The notes: generated by a model not told the origin, from the letters alone. A stretch of 64,000 nt of DNA from an uncultured Opitutales bacterium (GCA_900547395.1 URGP01000006.1:1-64000), one strand, 5' to 3'. Numbered from the stretch's first letter, positions 16,956-26,061 are shown. Program-made: numbers and translations.

Positions 16956-17846
16956 ATGAAAAAAATATATGCTATTTCTATATCTATTCTTTTAACAATA
17001 CCGCTTTTTGCTGCTTGGAATACTTCCACAATGAGCGGTAATTGGTCTGATTCCGGCATTTGGAATCAGGGAACTGTTCCAAGCACTTCCGATTCGGGTG
17101 TAAATATTGGTGCCGGCACCGTTGTAACGATTGACAGCGCGGTTGATCCTGTCGGGTCTATTTTTGTAAAGCCCAATGCTTCAATTGTTTTTAAGGAAGG
17201 CGCGTCGATGACTTCTTCCGGAATTTCCTTGGATGGAACGGGTAGCAATTTGACTTTTTTGGGCGGTAGTTATGCGACATCTTCCCAAATAAACCAACAA
17301 GGCAATGCCGGGGATTATATTTTTGGAGGAATGGATGAATTCGGCGAATTTAAAGCCGCTGTTGCAAAGAGCATAAACTCAACTAACCGCTTGCAGATGA
17401 AGTCGGGAACAACCGCAACTTACAATGTTGCAGTTTCAAATTTGATTACCCAAAAAAGCTCGGGCTTGGATGATAATGCAATTTTTTACACTACGGGGGA
17501 AGTTCAACAGATGCAGGGCGAATTTGTTTTGGATTTTTCAAATATACTACTCCAAGACCTTTTTGATGCTGGTATCGTAGAAGGAACGTATTATGTTGCT
17601 TTGGTTTCGTTTGGCGTCACCTACAAAACCCTTGATAGTTCTGAATTTGCACCGATTTTGTCGGACAATAGCGTATTCGGAGATTTTGTTTCTTTTGAAG
17701 GTTTTGAATGGGCAAACGATTCAAAGAAAAATAACACTTTGTATGCTGTGTTGAATATTAATCCTACTGTTCCGGAGCCTTCAACATACGCGGCAATTTT
17801 CGGTGCTTTGGCATTGGCTTTCGTAGCTTACAAAAGGCGCAAGTAA
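16956..17846 (+). CDS. PEP-CTERM sorting domain protein (296 aa)
   Basis: Exported protein destined for exosortase processing. Signal peptide at residues 1-19 (ends LFAA), then WNTSTMSGNWSDSGIWNQG, resembling the autotransporter-like repeat start often seen in Verrucomicrobia PEP-CTERM proteins, and a Ser/Thr/Gly-rich beta-type passenger. The C-terminus is a textbook sorting signal: VPEPSTYAAIF, a hydrophobic helix, then YKRRK. The passenger's job is unknown; surface or matrix roles are guesses. No exosortase gene is in the window. A bidirectional terminator follows. Confidence 0.85.
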   Translation: MKKIYAISISILLTIPLFAAWNTSTMSGNWSDSGIWNQGTVPSTSDSGVNIGAGTVVTIDSAVDPVGSIFVKPNASIVFKEGASMTSSGISLDGTGSNLTFLGGSYATSSQINQQGNAGDYIFGGMDEFGEFKAAVAKSINSTNRLQMKSGTTATYNVAVSNLITQKSSGLDDNAIFYTTGEVQQMQGEFVLDFSNILLQDLFDAGIVEGTYYVALVSFGVTYKTLDSSEFAPILSDNSVFGDFVSFEGFEWANDSKKNNTLYAVLNINPTVPEPSTYAAIFGALALAFVAYKRRK

Positions 17847-17861
17847 TTTTTTCATAAAGCA

Positions 17862-17892
17862 AAAAAGCTTCGTGAAAAACGAAGCTTTTTTT
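17862..17892. terminator. Bidirectional terminator between PEP-CTERM gene and HAD gene
   Basis: Stem AAAAAGCTTCG (17862-17872) pairs with CGAAGCTTTTT (17880-17890) around loop TGAAAAA, with A and T tracts on both sides, so it can serve both convergent genes. Confidence 0.85.
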
Positions 17893-17899
17893 ATTGCCG

Positions 17900-18700
17900 T
17901 TATTTAGGCAGAATTTGCGAGAGAGCCTTTGTGACGCCGCTTTCGTTGTAGGAGTAGGTCTGAAAACGCGCGAGTTTTTTTATTTCGTCCAAGGCGTTTG
18001 CCATGGCGTAGCTGTATTTGGCGCGTTTTAGAAGCTCAATGTCGTTTAGATAGTCGCCGAACGCGGCGGTTTGATCGATGCTTACGCCGAGCGAGTCCTG
18101 TATCAGTTTAAGGGCATAGCCTTTGTCGGCGAGTTTGTGGGTGATGTCCATCCATTTCAGCCCTGAGATTTTAACCTGAAAGTCTCCGCACAGTTTTTCA
18201 AAATGAGGGAAGGCATTTGTTGCAGGGTTTATCAAGTCGCAAATCGTGAATTTGTAGAAAATGTCGTCATCGACTTGCGATATGTCCTTTACGGGCTTCA
18301 AGTAGCCCGAATAGCTCGAAAGCCGCGCCAGAAAAACGGGGTCGGGATTTTCGATGTATGCGAATTTTTTGCCCGAAAGCACTATGTATGTGCCGTCGAT
18401 TTTCCGCGCGATTTCCAAAAATTGCCGCACATCGTCTTTTGAAAGTTCCAATGACAGAAGCTCTTTGTCCGCCTTTGTCACATAAGCTCCGTTTTCTGCG
18501 GCGAAGAAAATTTCGTCGTCAATTCCCTTAAACTTGATTTTCATGTTGTGGATTTGCCTGCCGCTTGCCGCCACAAAAGCCACGCCGTGCCTTTTCATTC
18601 TATCGAAAATTTCAAAGAAGTCGGGGGGGAGCTCCGCCTTTGAATTTAGCAGAGTTCCGTCCATGTCGCTTGCTACAAGTCTGATGTCGGGCAAATCCAT
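17900..18700 (-). CDS. HAD-superfamily Cof-type (IIB) phosphatase
   Basis: Cytoplasmic phosphohydrolase of the Cof/YidA group, acting on sugar phosphates or nucleotides. Motif I is SDMDGTLLNS with nucleophile Asp12 and acid Asp14; motif II is AASGR; motif IV is AFGDYLNDIELL with the Mg-binding Asp residues; the inserted cap domain lies between residues 85 and 190. At 266 residues the length is usual. Substrate cannot be read from sequence. The gene is single and divergent from the secreted protein gene at 18800. Confidence 0.88.
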   Translation of the reverse strand: MDLPDIRLVASDMDGTLLNSKAELPPDFFEIFDRMKRHGVAFVAASGRQIHNMKIKFKGIDDEIFFAAENGAYVTKADKELLSLELSKDDVRQFLEIARKIDGTYIVLSGKKFAYIENPDPVFLARLSSYSGYLKPVKDISQVDDDIFYKFTICDLINPATNAFPHFEKLCGDFQVKISGLKWMDITHKLADKGYALKLIQDSLGVSIDQTAAFGDYLNDIELLKRAKYSYAMANALDEIKKLARFQTYSYNESGVTKALSQILPK

Positions 18701-18760
18701 AAGGTAAAAACTTTCTTTGATTTGCCCTGCTTTGTCAAGCGCGTGCTTATGTGAAAAACA

Positions 18761-18789
18761 TTGACTCTTACTACATGATTTAATAATAA
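18761..18789 (+). promoter_or_regulatory. Sigma70-like promoter, leaderless arrangement
   Basis: TTGACT (18761-18766), 17-nt spacer, TAATAA (18784-18789); the -10 ends 10 nt before the ATG at 18800, with no Shine-Dalgarno sequence. Confidence 0.55.
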
Positions 18790-18799
18790 TTTTTTAGCT

Positions 18800-20071
18800 A
18801 TGTTAAAATATTTTGTTGTATTTTTCTGTTTCCCGATTTTCGCATGCGCGCAATCTTGGTCTCCGTCTCTTTCTGGAACATTAAAGAATGCGGCGGCTGA
18901 GAATAAATACGTTTTTCTTGCAATAACTGACGATGCGTCTTTTAAGAACGCCAAAATGTTTAGGGACGAAGCTTTTAAACAATTTGCAAGCGAAAATCTT
19001 TTGTTTTCCTTTGTCGATGTAAAATGGAAGAAGACTGATTATAAAAAGAATGCAAGGCAGATAGTATTAACTCCCACATTCTCTCCTCAAAACCAAACTG
19101 CGATTGAAGAAATTGGCATATCGTCTTTGGGACTTTTTTTGGTTTCTCCCGACAATAAAAAATATATTCAAATTAGCAAATACAAGAATGGGCAATTCAA
19201 CCTATTGGAATTTGATGATGTTCTTGTCGCTTACAATACTTTAAATGGCGGCGGCAAATCTTTCAATGTTTCGGATTTTCAAAAAAAGAAAAAAGAAAAA
19301 AAATCCGACATCAATCCGAACTTTGATAAAGTATGCAAAATTGCCCAAAAGAATAAAAAACTTGTTCTTTTGCTCTTTTACAATGAAAGCGCAATGGAAG
19401 CAGGTTTTCTTTCAGAAAAAAATATTTCGGAAATAAAGAAGGCGGTTTTTTTGTCGGGGGTAAAATTAGAAGACAACAATTCAAATGTTGAATTGCCAAA
19501 AGGGGAGTTTTATGAAATGCACAAAAAGTTATTTGATAAGTATGTGCATTTTAGAAAGCTATCAGGAAGTAAGTCATTCTTAAAGGCAATCTTGATAAAT
19601 CCGCAGGAGAATTTGGAAATCGAAATTCCCTGCGATAGTAATGAAAATACCGTTGCGGCTTTCAAGAAAACGGCGGAAGCTTTAAAAAAAGGCTATATTG
19701 CGTATCATTATGATGTAATAAAAGACTGTTTATTTTACGGCAGTAATTGGGAGAATTTAAAAAACAAGGCAAAGAAAGAATCAAAGAAAATCATTGTTTT
19801 TAACTACAATGACTATTCTTGGGGAATAAAAGCATCTTTTAGAGAACTTCCGAAAATATCGGGCAGTTTAAGAAAAAATTATTACTTTTATTTGTGGGGA
19901 GAAAATATCTTTTATGATGGCAAGGCGGAAATTGAAAAATATTCAGAATTGAAAAACGTCCAATACGGATTTTTTTATGTTTATGACCCGAAAAAAAATT
20001 CTTTTGAACCCATAAGGTTTTCTTACTTTGAAAAGTACGTGAAAGAAGATCTTGGAATTTCTTTTTTGTAG
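18800..20071 (+). CDS. Secreted protein with three thioredoxin-like units lacking CxxC (paralogue 1)
   Basis: No recognised family. A signal peptide (residues 1-18, ending ACAQS) leads into a 423-residue chain with three copies of a helix-strand pattern typical of the start of thioredoxin folds: LKNAAAENKYVFLAIT near 26, KVCKIAQKNKKLVLLLF near 180, and NLKNKAKKESKKIIVFN near 318. In real thioredoxins the CxxC follows that strand; here it is replaced (DDAS, YNES, YNDY), so the units should be redox-inactive. The chain is Lys-rich. It is clearly paralogous to the gene at 20595 (compare CLFYGSNWENLKNKAKK with AICYGNDWESVKEMAAA). The thioredoxin reading is inference. Confidence 0.65.
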   Translation: MLKYFVVFFCFPIFACAQSWSPSLSGTLKNAAAENKYVFLAITDDASFKNAKMFRDEAFKQFASENLLFSFVDVKWKKTDYKKNARQIVLTPTFSPQNQTAIEEIGISSLGLFLVSPDNKKYIQISKYKNGQFNLLEFDDVLVAYNTLNGGGKSFNVSDFQKKKKEKKSDINPNFDKVCKIAQKNKKLVLLLFYNESAMEAGFLSEKNISEIKKAVFLSGVKLEDNNSNVELPKGEFYEMHKKLFDKYVHFRKLSGSKSFLKAILINPQENLEIEIPCDSNENTVAAFKKTAEALKKGYIAYHYDVIKDCLFYGSNWENLKNKAKKESKKIIVFNYNDYSWGIKASFRELPKISGSLRKNYYFYLWGENIFYDGKAEIEKYSELKNVQYGFFYVYDPKKNSFEPIRFSYFEKYVKEDLGISFL

Positions 20072-20192
20072 TTTTGTTGATAAATATTGGTGTCAAAATT
20101 AAATATATTTGGATTTTTACGATAAAAATAGAAACAATATAAGATTTCTTGAATATATTTTTTTGAAAAATGTTTAAAACAAAGGAAATGGA

Positions 20193-20486
20193 ATGAATGT
20201 AAAAGATATATTTAGTCTCGACAAATTGGTTCTCGCAACCGTCTTGCTTTGGATTTACAGGATTTTTCTTTGCGTTGTGGTCATCGGCGGCGCAGTAAGC
20301 GGTTTGGGGCTGATTTTTAACGGAGAGTTCTTAAGCGGCTTGTTTGCCATTGTAATCGGCATTCCGCTCGGCGTTCTGTTTTTGAGAATTTGGGTCGAGC
20401 TTGTCTATTTGATTGTGGCAATCCACGAAAAGCTGAGGGAAATCAGAGATATTCTGAAAAATAAAAACGGCGGAAAATCCGAATAG
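20193..20486 (+). CDS. DUF4282 membrane protein
   Basis: A 97-residue protein with two transmembrane helices (about residues 18-38 and 45-65) and the DUF4282 signatures FSLDKLVLATVLLWIYR, RIWVELVYLIVAIHEKLREI. Function of the family is unknown. AAAGGAA at 20181-20187 gives a good ribosome-binding site 5 nt before the ATG, in contrast with the two secreted-protein genes on either side. It is followed by its own terminator, so it is probably not cotranscribed with the downstream gene. Confidence 0.8.
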   Translation: MNVKDIFSLDKLVLATVLLWIYRIFLCVVVIGGAVSGLGLIFNGEFLSGLFAIVIGIPLGVLFLRIWVELVYLIVAIHEKLREIRDILKNKNGGKSE

Positions 20487-20510
20487 CAAAAACAAAATAT
20501 TGTCTTTTCG

Positions 20511-20540
20511 GCGAACGGGCAAATGCGCGTTCGCTTTTTT
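20511..20540 (+). terminator. Rho-independent terminator after DUF4282 gene
   Basis: Stem GCGAACG (20511-20517) pairs with CGTTCGC (20528-20534) and is followed by six T. Confidence 0.85.
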
Positions 20541-20559
20541 GTTGGTATTGTTTTTGGAC

Positions 20560-20588
20560 TTGAATGTTATTAAATTGTTTCGTAATGT
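20560..20588 (+). promoter_or_regulatory. Sigma70-like promoter, leaderless arrangement
   Basis: TTGAAT (20560-20565), 17-nt spacer, TAATGT (20583-20588). The -10 ends 6 nt before the ATG at 20595, placing the expected start of transcription on the start codon itself. Confidence 0.5.
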
Positions 20589-20594
20589 TTTGAA

Positions 20595-21803
20595 ATGAAA
20601 TATTTTACTGCTTTGCTTCTTTTTCTAACACCTGTTTGGGCTATGTCGGATATGATGGTGTCGCTTCCCGAGGCGTTGAAGGCTGCGGATAAATCAAATA
20701 AATGTGTTTTGCTTTTTTATGGCGTAAATAACCACGAATATGTTTCTTTCAACTCCCGCGTTCGTTTCGATAAAAATCTTGGAAGGTTTGTCGAAAGCAA
20801 ACTGCTGATGGCGTCTGTCGGTGACAAAGGCTTGGCGATGCAGAAGCTTGCGGGAAAACCTGTTAAGCTTTCAAACTATAAAAAAGCGGAAAAGTACAGA
20901 GAAAATGCTTTGAAAAAGGTGGATAAGCTATATGCTTTGAACAACGCAGTTTTGAATGACCTTAAAATCGAGAAAACGGGCATTTATTTAATCCACCCCA
21001 AAACAAATTGCGTTGAACCTCTAAAGTTTATGTCATTTGCCGGAGAAAGTTTTTATATAAGTTATAATTCCCTGCTCATAAAATCCGGAGAAAAATTGAC
21101 CAAGCCAAATTCCAAAATCTCTCCGCTTTGGCGCGAAGATTTTGACGGCGCGATGAAATCTGCGCTAAAAAACAACAAGGTCGTGCTTATAAATTTTGCG
21201 CCGTATTATAGAGGCAACGATAACACAATCGCAAATTATGCCTCAACACGTGCGGAGTGCGTAGGCGTATTTTTCGACAGGTCGAATGAAGGCGCATTTT
21301 TGTATGACGGCAAATTTAAGGAACGCCACATGGAGCTTTTGAAGAAATATTATCCCGACTGGGTTCAAAACAGGCTGGCGTCCGGCATAATACTGATAAA
21401 TCCCGCATCGGGCATGGAAATGGAAGTACGGGGCGCGGGCGTAAAATTTGAAAGGTTAAAAAACATAATAAGGGCGTTTCAAAACGGCAGAATCGAATAC
21501 TATTTGCATGACGGCGCGATATGCTATGGCAACGATTGGGAGTCTGTGAAAGAAATGGCGGCGGCAAAGGGCAAGAAAATTGTTGTGCTAAACGCAAAAG
21601 TTCTCCCGTTTTTGCCCAAGGGCTTACAAGATAAATATATATTGTTTGCAAATAGCGACGATGCAAAATATGACGGCAAAAAGGAGCTCGACTCCATAGA
21701 CGTATTTATGACTGTTGCTCACTCTTTAGAGAATGCGTGCATTTACAATCCGCAAAGCGGCAAATATAAAATAGTTTCGGTTGGCGATTTGAAAAATATG
21801 TGA
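20595..21803 (+). CDS. Secreted protein with three thioredoxin-like units lacking CxxC (paralogue 2)
   Basis: A 402-residue exported protein (signal peptide MKYFTALLLFLTPVWA) that parallels the protein at 18800 along its whole length. The three units start at EALKAADKSNKCVLLFYG (near 26), AMKSALKNNKVVLINFA (near 184) and SVKEMAAAKGKKIVVLN (near 317); none has a CxxC after the strand. Between units, each ends with strands of the form GIYLIHPKTNCVEPL or GIILINPASGMEMEV, similar to the C-terminal beta hairpin of thioredoxins. Function unknown; a chaperone, scaffold or binding role is possible. Base composition is less AT-rich than paralogue 1. Confidence 0.65.
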   Translation: MKYFTALLLFLTPVWAMSDMMVSLPEALKAADKSNKCVLLFYGVNNHEYVSFNSRVRFDKNLGRFVESKLLMASVGDKGLAMQKLAGKPVKLSNYKKAEKYRENALKKVDKLYALNNAVLNDLKIEKTGIYLIHPKTNCVEPLKFMSFAGESFYISYNSLLIKSGEKLTKPNSKISPLWREDFDGAMKSALKNNKVVLINFAPYYRGNDNTIANYASTRAECVGVFFDRSNEGAFLYDGKFKERHMELLKKYYPDWVQNRLASGIILINPASGMEMEVRGAGVKFERLKNIIRAFQNGRIEYYLHDGAICYGNDWESVKEMAAAKGKKIVVLNAKVLPFLPKGLQDKYILFANSDDAKYDGKKELDSIDVFMTVAHSLENACIYNPQSGKYKIVSVGDLKNM

Positions 21804-21941
21804 GCTTCGGGCGATTTTTGGTTTTTCGGGTAAATCCGTATTTTTCAAGCTGTTAAAAAGCCGTTTCGGTCGGGAAAAAACAGGATTTTTTTGCGAAAAA
21901 TGCTTGTAAAAATCCAAGCGATATACAGCATTTCTCTAATT

Positions 21942-24725
21942 ATGGCAAAAAACTACCAATACCATTTTATCCCTAACACCCACCTCGACAGAGAGTGGAC
22001 TCTCGACTTTGAACATACACGCAAAATGACTGTGGACTTCATTGACGACCTCTTGGTCATAATGAAGAAAATCCCCGAATACACATTTCTGCTCGACTCT
22101 CAGGCGGTTCCGCTTGAAGACTACTTGGAAATCCGCCCCGAAAAGCGCGCGGAGCTTAAAAAGCACATTTCGGCGGGGCGCATAAATGCAGGCCCTTGGT
22201 ACAGCGCGCTTGATATGAACACAATCACGGGCGAATCTGTCGTAAGAAACATGCTTTACGGGCACTTGACAGTCGAGGAATTCGGCGAGCCGATGAAAGT
22301 CGGCTACACTCCGTTCGGCTGGGGGCAGGTAAGCCAGCTTCCGCAGATTTACAAAGGTTTCGGCATAGATGTGGCGATGTTCTACCGCGGCATTACCCGC
22401 GACCAGGCTCCGCGTTCCGAATTTACATGGCGCGGCGCGGACGGCTCCGAGCTTTTGGTTTCGCGTTTCGGCATGGGCGCGCGCTACAACTTTTATTTCG
22501 GCGTATGGCGCAAGGCGTTATACAAGACGCAAAACCATCGCTTGCACCGTCGCTTCTTCTGGCATGAAGACTCATCTCCGTTCAAGCTCTGCGACGAATC
22601 CAACCGCTACAACCACGGCTATGTCTTCCCGAATGATTGGAAGATGGATAAGGACGCCGCAGAAGACGCTTTCAAGAAGCTTGTTGAAGAGGAAAAAACG
22701 CACTTCGGCACTCCGCACATTGCGCTCATGCACGGCATGGACACTTCAACCCCCGACTTGCGAGAAGCGGAAATTCTGGAGCAGTGCAAAGATATAGCAA
22801 AGAAGGACGGCAACGTGTTCTACTCTTCTTTGGCGCGTTATGCGAAAGATTTGAAAAAGGCGGTAAAGGGCGAAAAACTCCCCGTGATTGAGGGCGAAGT
22901 CCGCCATTTGCAGATGAACAAGTACGGCTTTAACTACATCGCAAACGACATTATTTCAGCTCGCACGAGGCAGAAAGTTCTGCTTGCCCAGACGGAAAAC
23001 GCGCTGATAAAGAAGGCGGAGCCTTTCGGTCTTATGGCTTGGCTAAACGGTGCGCCGTGGCTTGAGCCTTTCTACAACCTTTCATGGCGACAGTATTTGA
23101 AATGCCACGCGCACGACACAATCGGCGGTTGTGGCATCGACAGAATTGAGCAGGACGCGACTTACCGCTTGCGCGATTCCATTTCGATTTCCGATATGAT
23201 TGCAAGCGAATCGCTCTACGCCTTGCAGGCTAAAATCGACACTTCCTCCCTCGACAAGAATGCGCTTGTCTTGACGGTGTTTAATCCGCTTCCCTTTGAA
23301 AGGTCGGCAGTTGTTTCCGCTTTTGTGGACGTCGCCCGCGAAATCGAAGGCAAGGGTTTTGCAATGGAAGATTTCGAGGGCAATCCCGTCGAATTTGACA
23401 TCTCTTCCACAAACTATTACGGAAAGGTTTTCCGCGACCATGCCGACTTGGCTTTGATGAGTTATGCCGATGAATACGAATTGAATTTCTTTGCGGATAA
23501 AGTTCCCGCATGCGGCTATAAAACTTATCTTTTAAAGCGCGTAAAAGACGCTCAAAAGGCAAAGTCCGCAAAGGGTTTCGAGCTTGAAAACGAATATTTG
23601 AAAGCCAAAGTGAACTCCGACGGCACAATCACTGTTCTTGACAAGGTTTCAAACCAGGCTTACGAAAACTTAAACAGCTTTGAAGACGGCGGAGAAATGG
23701 GGCATTCTTGGAGCCACGTTTCGCCGATAAACGACTTGATTGTTTCGTCAAAGGGCGTGAAAGCAAAGCTAAGCCGCGTCTCTTCGGGTTCGGTTGCAAA
23801 CACGATAAGAGCTGAGTTTACCCTGAAAATTCCTTCCGACACTCCGCGCTCTTCCGATTATATGGATTGGCGTCAGTCAACAAGGCTCGCAAAGGATTTA
23901 ATCCCGACAACATTTGTCGTGGAATACACCTTGAAAGCGGGGGCGAAGAATATCGAAGTCAAGGTCGAGTTTGAAAACAAGTGCCGCAACCACCGCTTGC
24001 GCGCGGTTTTCAATTCGGGCGTAAAGGCTGAAAACAACTTTGCCGAATCTGTTTTCGACGTTGCGGTGCGCCGCCATATTCGCGACAAGAAAAATCCGTA
24101 TGTGGAATTCCCCGAACTCACCTTCCCGATGGCTCGTTTTTCGGGGCTTAGAGACGCCAAAAGAGGCTTTGCTGTCTTGGGCGGGGGCTTGCACGAATAC
24201 GAAACTTTTGCGGACGGCAAGTATGCGCTTACAATCACCCGCGCGTACGAAAACAAAATCTGCACTTCGGGCGATTTCGACTTGGAATACAAGCCCGGCG
24301 ACCTCTCGCAGGGCATCGGCTCTCACTCCTACAAATACGCCCTTTGCTTTGGCGACTTCGGCGAAGATTACGAATTGCTCTTTAAGCAGGCGGACGAATT
24401 TTCCGCCCCGCTATTGGCGGCGGAAACAAAGTCGAGAAAGGGCGGCAAGCTTCCGCTTTCGGCTTCGTTTATGTCGCTTGAAGGCGGCGCAATACAGCTT
24501 TCTGCGGCAAAGAAGGCGGCAAGGTCGAATTCGATTTCGGTTCGTCTCTTCAATCCGTCAAGCGAAGCCAAGAAGTGCGTTTTGAAGTTCGCAAAGCCCG
24601 TGAAAGAGGCAAAACTTTGCAACCTAAACGAAGAAGCGTCAAAGCGCGCAAAACTCGCAAACGGCGGCGTGGTCGTTGAACTTGCCCCGAAGAAAATACA
24701 AACAATATTGGTTGATTTAAAGTAA
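21942..24725 (+). CDS. Glycoside hydrolase family 38-like protein with altered nucleophile motif
   Basis: A 927-residue cytoplasmic (no signal peptide) GH38-type protein. The Zn-binding start is present (PNTHLDREW, His14 and Asp16) as is the distal Zn histidine in CHAHDTIGGCGID, followed by the long beta-sandwich C-terminal domain. The nucleophile segment, which in GH38 enzymes reads PDSFGxSxQxPQ, is GYTPFGWGQVSQLPQ: in the gap-free alignment Phe125 replaces the Asp that is both nucleophile and Zn ligand. The protein may be inactive, use another residue, or belong to an undescribed subgroup. The start was set at 21942; an ATG 17 codons upstream is unlikely. It overlaps the next gene by 1 nt. 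Confidence 0.8.
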   Translation: MAKNYQYHFIPNTHLDREWTLDFEHTRKMTVDFIDDLLVIMKKIPEYTFLLDSQAVPLEDYLEIRPEKRAELKKHISAGRINAGPWYSALDMNTITGESVVRNMLYGHLTVEEFGEPMKVGYTPFGWGQVSQLPQIYKGFGIDVAMFYRGITRDQAPRSEFTWRGADGSELLVSRFGMGARYNFYFGVWRKALYKTQNHRLHRRFFWHEDSSPFKLCDESNRYNHGYVFPNDWKMDKDAAEDAFKKLVEEEKTHFGTPHIALMHGMDTSTPDLREAEILEQCKDIAKKDGNVFYSSLARYAKDLKKAVKGEKLPVIEGEVRHLQMNKYGFNYIANDIISARTRQKVLLAQTENALIKKAEPFGLMAWLNGAPWLEPFYNLSWRQYLKCHAHDTIGGCGIDRIEQDATYRLRDSISISDMIASESLYALQAKIDTSSLDKNALVLTVFNPLPFERSAVVSAFVDVAREIEGKGFAMEDFEGNPVEFDISSTNYYGKVFRDHADLALMSYADEYELNFFADKVPACGYKTYLLKRVKDAQKAKSAKGFELENEYLKAKVNSDGTITVLDKVSNQAYENLNSFEDGGEMGHSWSHVSPINDLIVSSKGVKAKLSRVSSGSVANTIRAEFTLKIPSDTPRSSDYMDWRQSTRLAKDLIPTTFVVEYTLKAGAKNIEVKVEFENKCRNHRLRAVFNSGVKAENNFAESVFDVAVRRHIRDKKNPYVEFPELTFPMARFSGLRDAKRGFAVLGGGLHEYETFADGKYALTITRAYENKICTSGDFDLEYKPGDLSQGIGSHSYKYALCFGDFGEDYELLFKQADEFSAPLLAAETKSRKGGKLPLSASFMSLEGGAIQLSAAKKAARSNSISVRLFNPSSEAKKCVLKFAKPVKEAKLCNLNEEASKRAKLANGGVVVELAPKKIQTILVDLK

Positions 24726-25972
24726 TGAAAGCAAGAATCATAAACGGCAAAAAATGCGAACTTAAAGGCGGCAGACTATATGTTGACGGCGTCTGGAAGT
24801 TTATGAAAACGGGCAAGCCTCTGCGCGACTACGGCAACAAAGAGCAAATCGAAGAATTGATTTCGCACCTGCCGATTTTGGCGAAAAAAGGCTATACGAA
24901 TTTGGCGTTGAACTGCTACTGGCACCACTTCGACTTCGTGGGCGACGGCACAATATCTGCCGATATAGAGCCTTTGCGCAGGCTGATTGATGCAATAAAC
25001 GCAAACGGAATGTTTGCATCTTTGTCGGTTGAAACCTACGGCGTTGGCGGCGGAACTTTGCCTGCGGGCTTTTGGAAAGCCTATCCGAACGCAGTTGCGG
25101 TTGACAGCAACGGCGAAAAGGCAAGCGACACCGAATATGCCTACGCTTCCGTTGTCCCGTCTTTGTACGATGAAGACTATTTGAGATGCTCGCGCAATTT
25201 CATACGCAACCTTTCAAAAGCCTTGTCCGACAAGGATTTCTTGTACTGCGAAACTACTGTCGAACCCCAGTATATGGGCTCGCGCTATCTCGACTACTCC
25301 GAAGCCGCAAAGAAAGCATACGAAGCTTGGTGCGCCAAAAATTGCAAGTACGCGCCAAAGTTCCCTGAAACTTTCCCCGCTCCCGAAGAGTTTGTAAACG
25401 ACGTTTCCTGGAACGTGTTTCGCGCGCATTGGCTCGCTGACTGGGTGAATAACGACGCCCGCGCCTACCGCGAAGGTTTCGGCGAAAAGCCCGTCTGGAT
25501 TGCTTCCGACTATCTCGACGCAAACGAAAAAACAATGTGCGCGCGCATGGGAAGCCCGATGAATTTCCTCTTGAACCTTGTCGAACCCGACATTTTGCAG
25601 GTCAACTGGACGTGGCATTTCGACGATCGCCACCCGAATGCAAAGGCATACGCAAGAGTCCGCGAAGTTATGAACGCTACCAAGCGCGACTGGGTTATAA
25701 CCGAGCATATGACAATTAACGGCACCGACTATTTCCCCCACGAAATGGAAGCTCTTTTGCGAAACACGATAGAAAATTCCACGAATTTCGGCTGGGAATT
25801 TGTCGATGTTGCCGTTGACAATGTCGATCCGTCGCAGGAAGGCGTAGTGATAGCGGGGTCGTTTAAGCCGCTCAACTTTTCGGTTTACAATAACGACTGG
25901 TCTCCGAAACCCTCAATGGCAATCGTTGAAGACCGCTGGGACGAATGGATGTCTGAAATCAAGAATAAGTAA
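24725..25972 (+). CDS. TIM-barrel glycosidase-like protein (partner of GH38-like gene)
   Basis: I cannot place this 415-residue protein in a named family. It reads as a clan-GH-A-like (beta/alpha)8 barrel: ISHLPILAKKGYTNLALNCYW, FASLSVETYGVGGG, ASDYLDANEKT, LQVNWTWHFDDRHPNA and VITEHMTINGTDYFP look like successive strand ends. Glu in ETTVEPQYMG and in ITEHMTI sit where acid/base and nucleophile glutamates fall in such enzymes. No signal peptide. The start codon shares its A with the stop of the GH38-like gene, so the two are translationally coupled and probably act on the same glycan. Function is inferred from fold-like appearance only. Confidence 0.6.
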   Translation: MKARIINGKKCELKGGRLYVDGVWKFMKTGKPLRDYGNKEQIEELISHLPILAKKGYTNLALNCYWHHFDFVGDGTISADIEPLRRLIDAINANGMFASLSVETYGVGGGTLPAGFWKAYPNAVAVDSNGEKASDTEYAYASVVPSLYDEDYLRCSRNFIRNLSKALSDKDFLYCETTVEPQYMGSRYLDYSEAAKKAYEAWCAKNCKYAPKFPETFPAPEEFVNDVSWNVFRAHWLADWVNNDARAYREGFGEKPVWIASDYLDANEKTMCARMGSPMNFLLNLVEPDILQVNWTWHFDDRHPNAKAYARVREVMNATKRDWVITEHMTINGTDYFPHEMEALLRNTIENSTNFGWEFVDVAVDNVDPSQEGVVIAGSFKPLNFSVYNNDWSPKPSMAIVEDRWDEWMSEIKNK

Positions 25973-26022
25973 TATTCTTTTTTCGTACCACACACAAAAC
26001 ATTCACACAAACACCCTTACAC

Positions 26023-26061
26023 AAAAACGGCGCAAGAGAAATCCCCTTGCGCCGTTTTTAT
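26023..26061. terminator. Bidirectional terminator
   Basis: A 14-bp perfect stem (AAAAACGGCGCAAG at 26023-26036 with CTTGCGCCGTTTTT at 26046-26059) lies between two convergent genes; A and T tracts belong to the stem ends, so it works in both directions. Confidence 0.9.
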
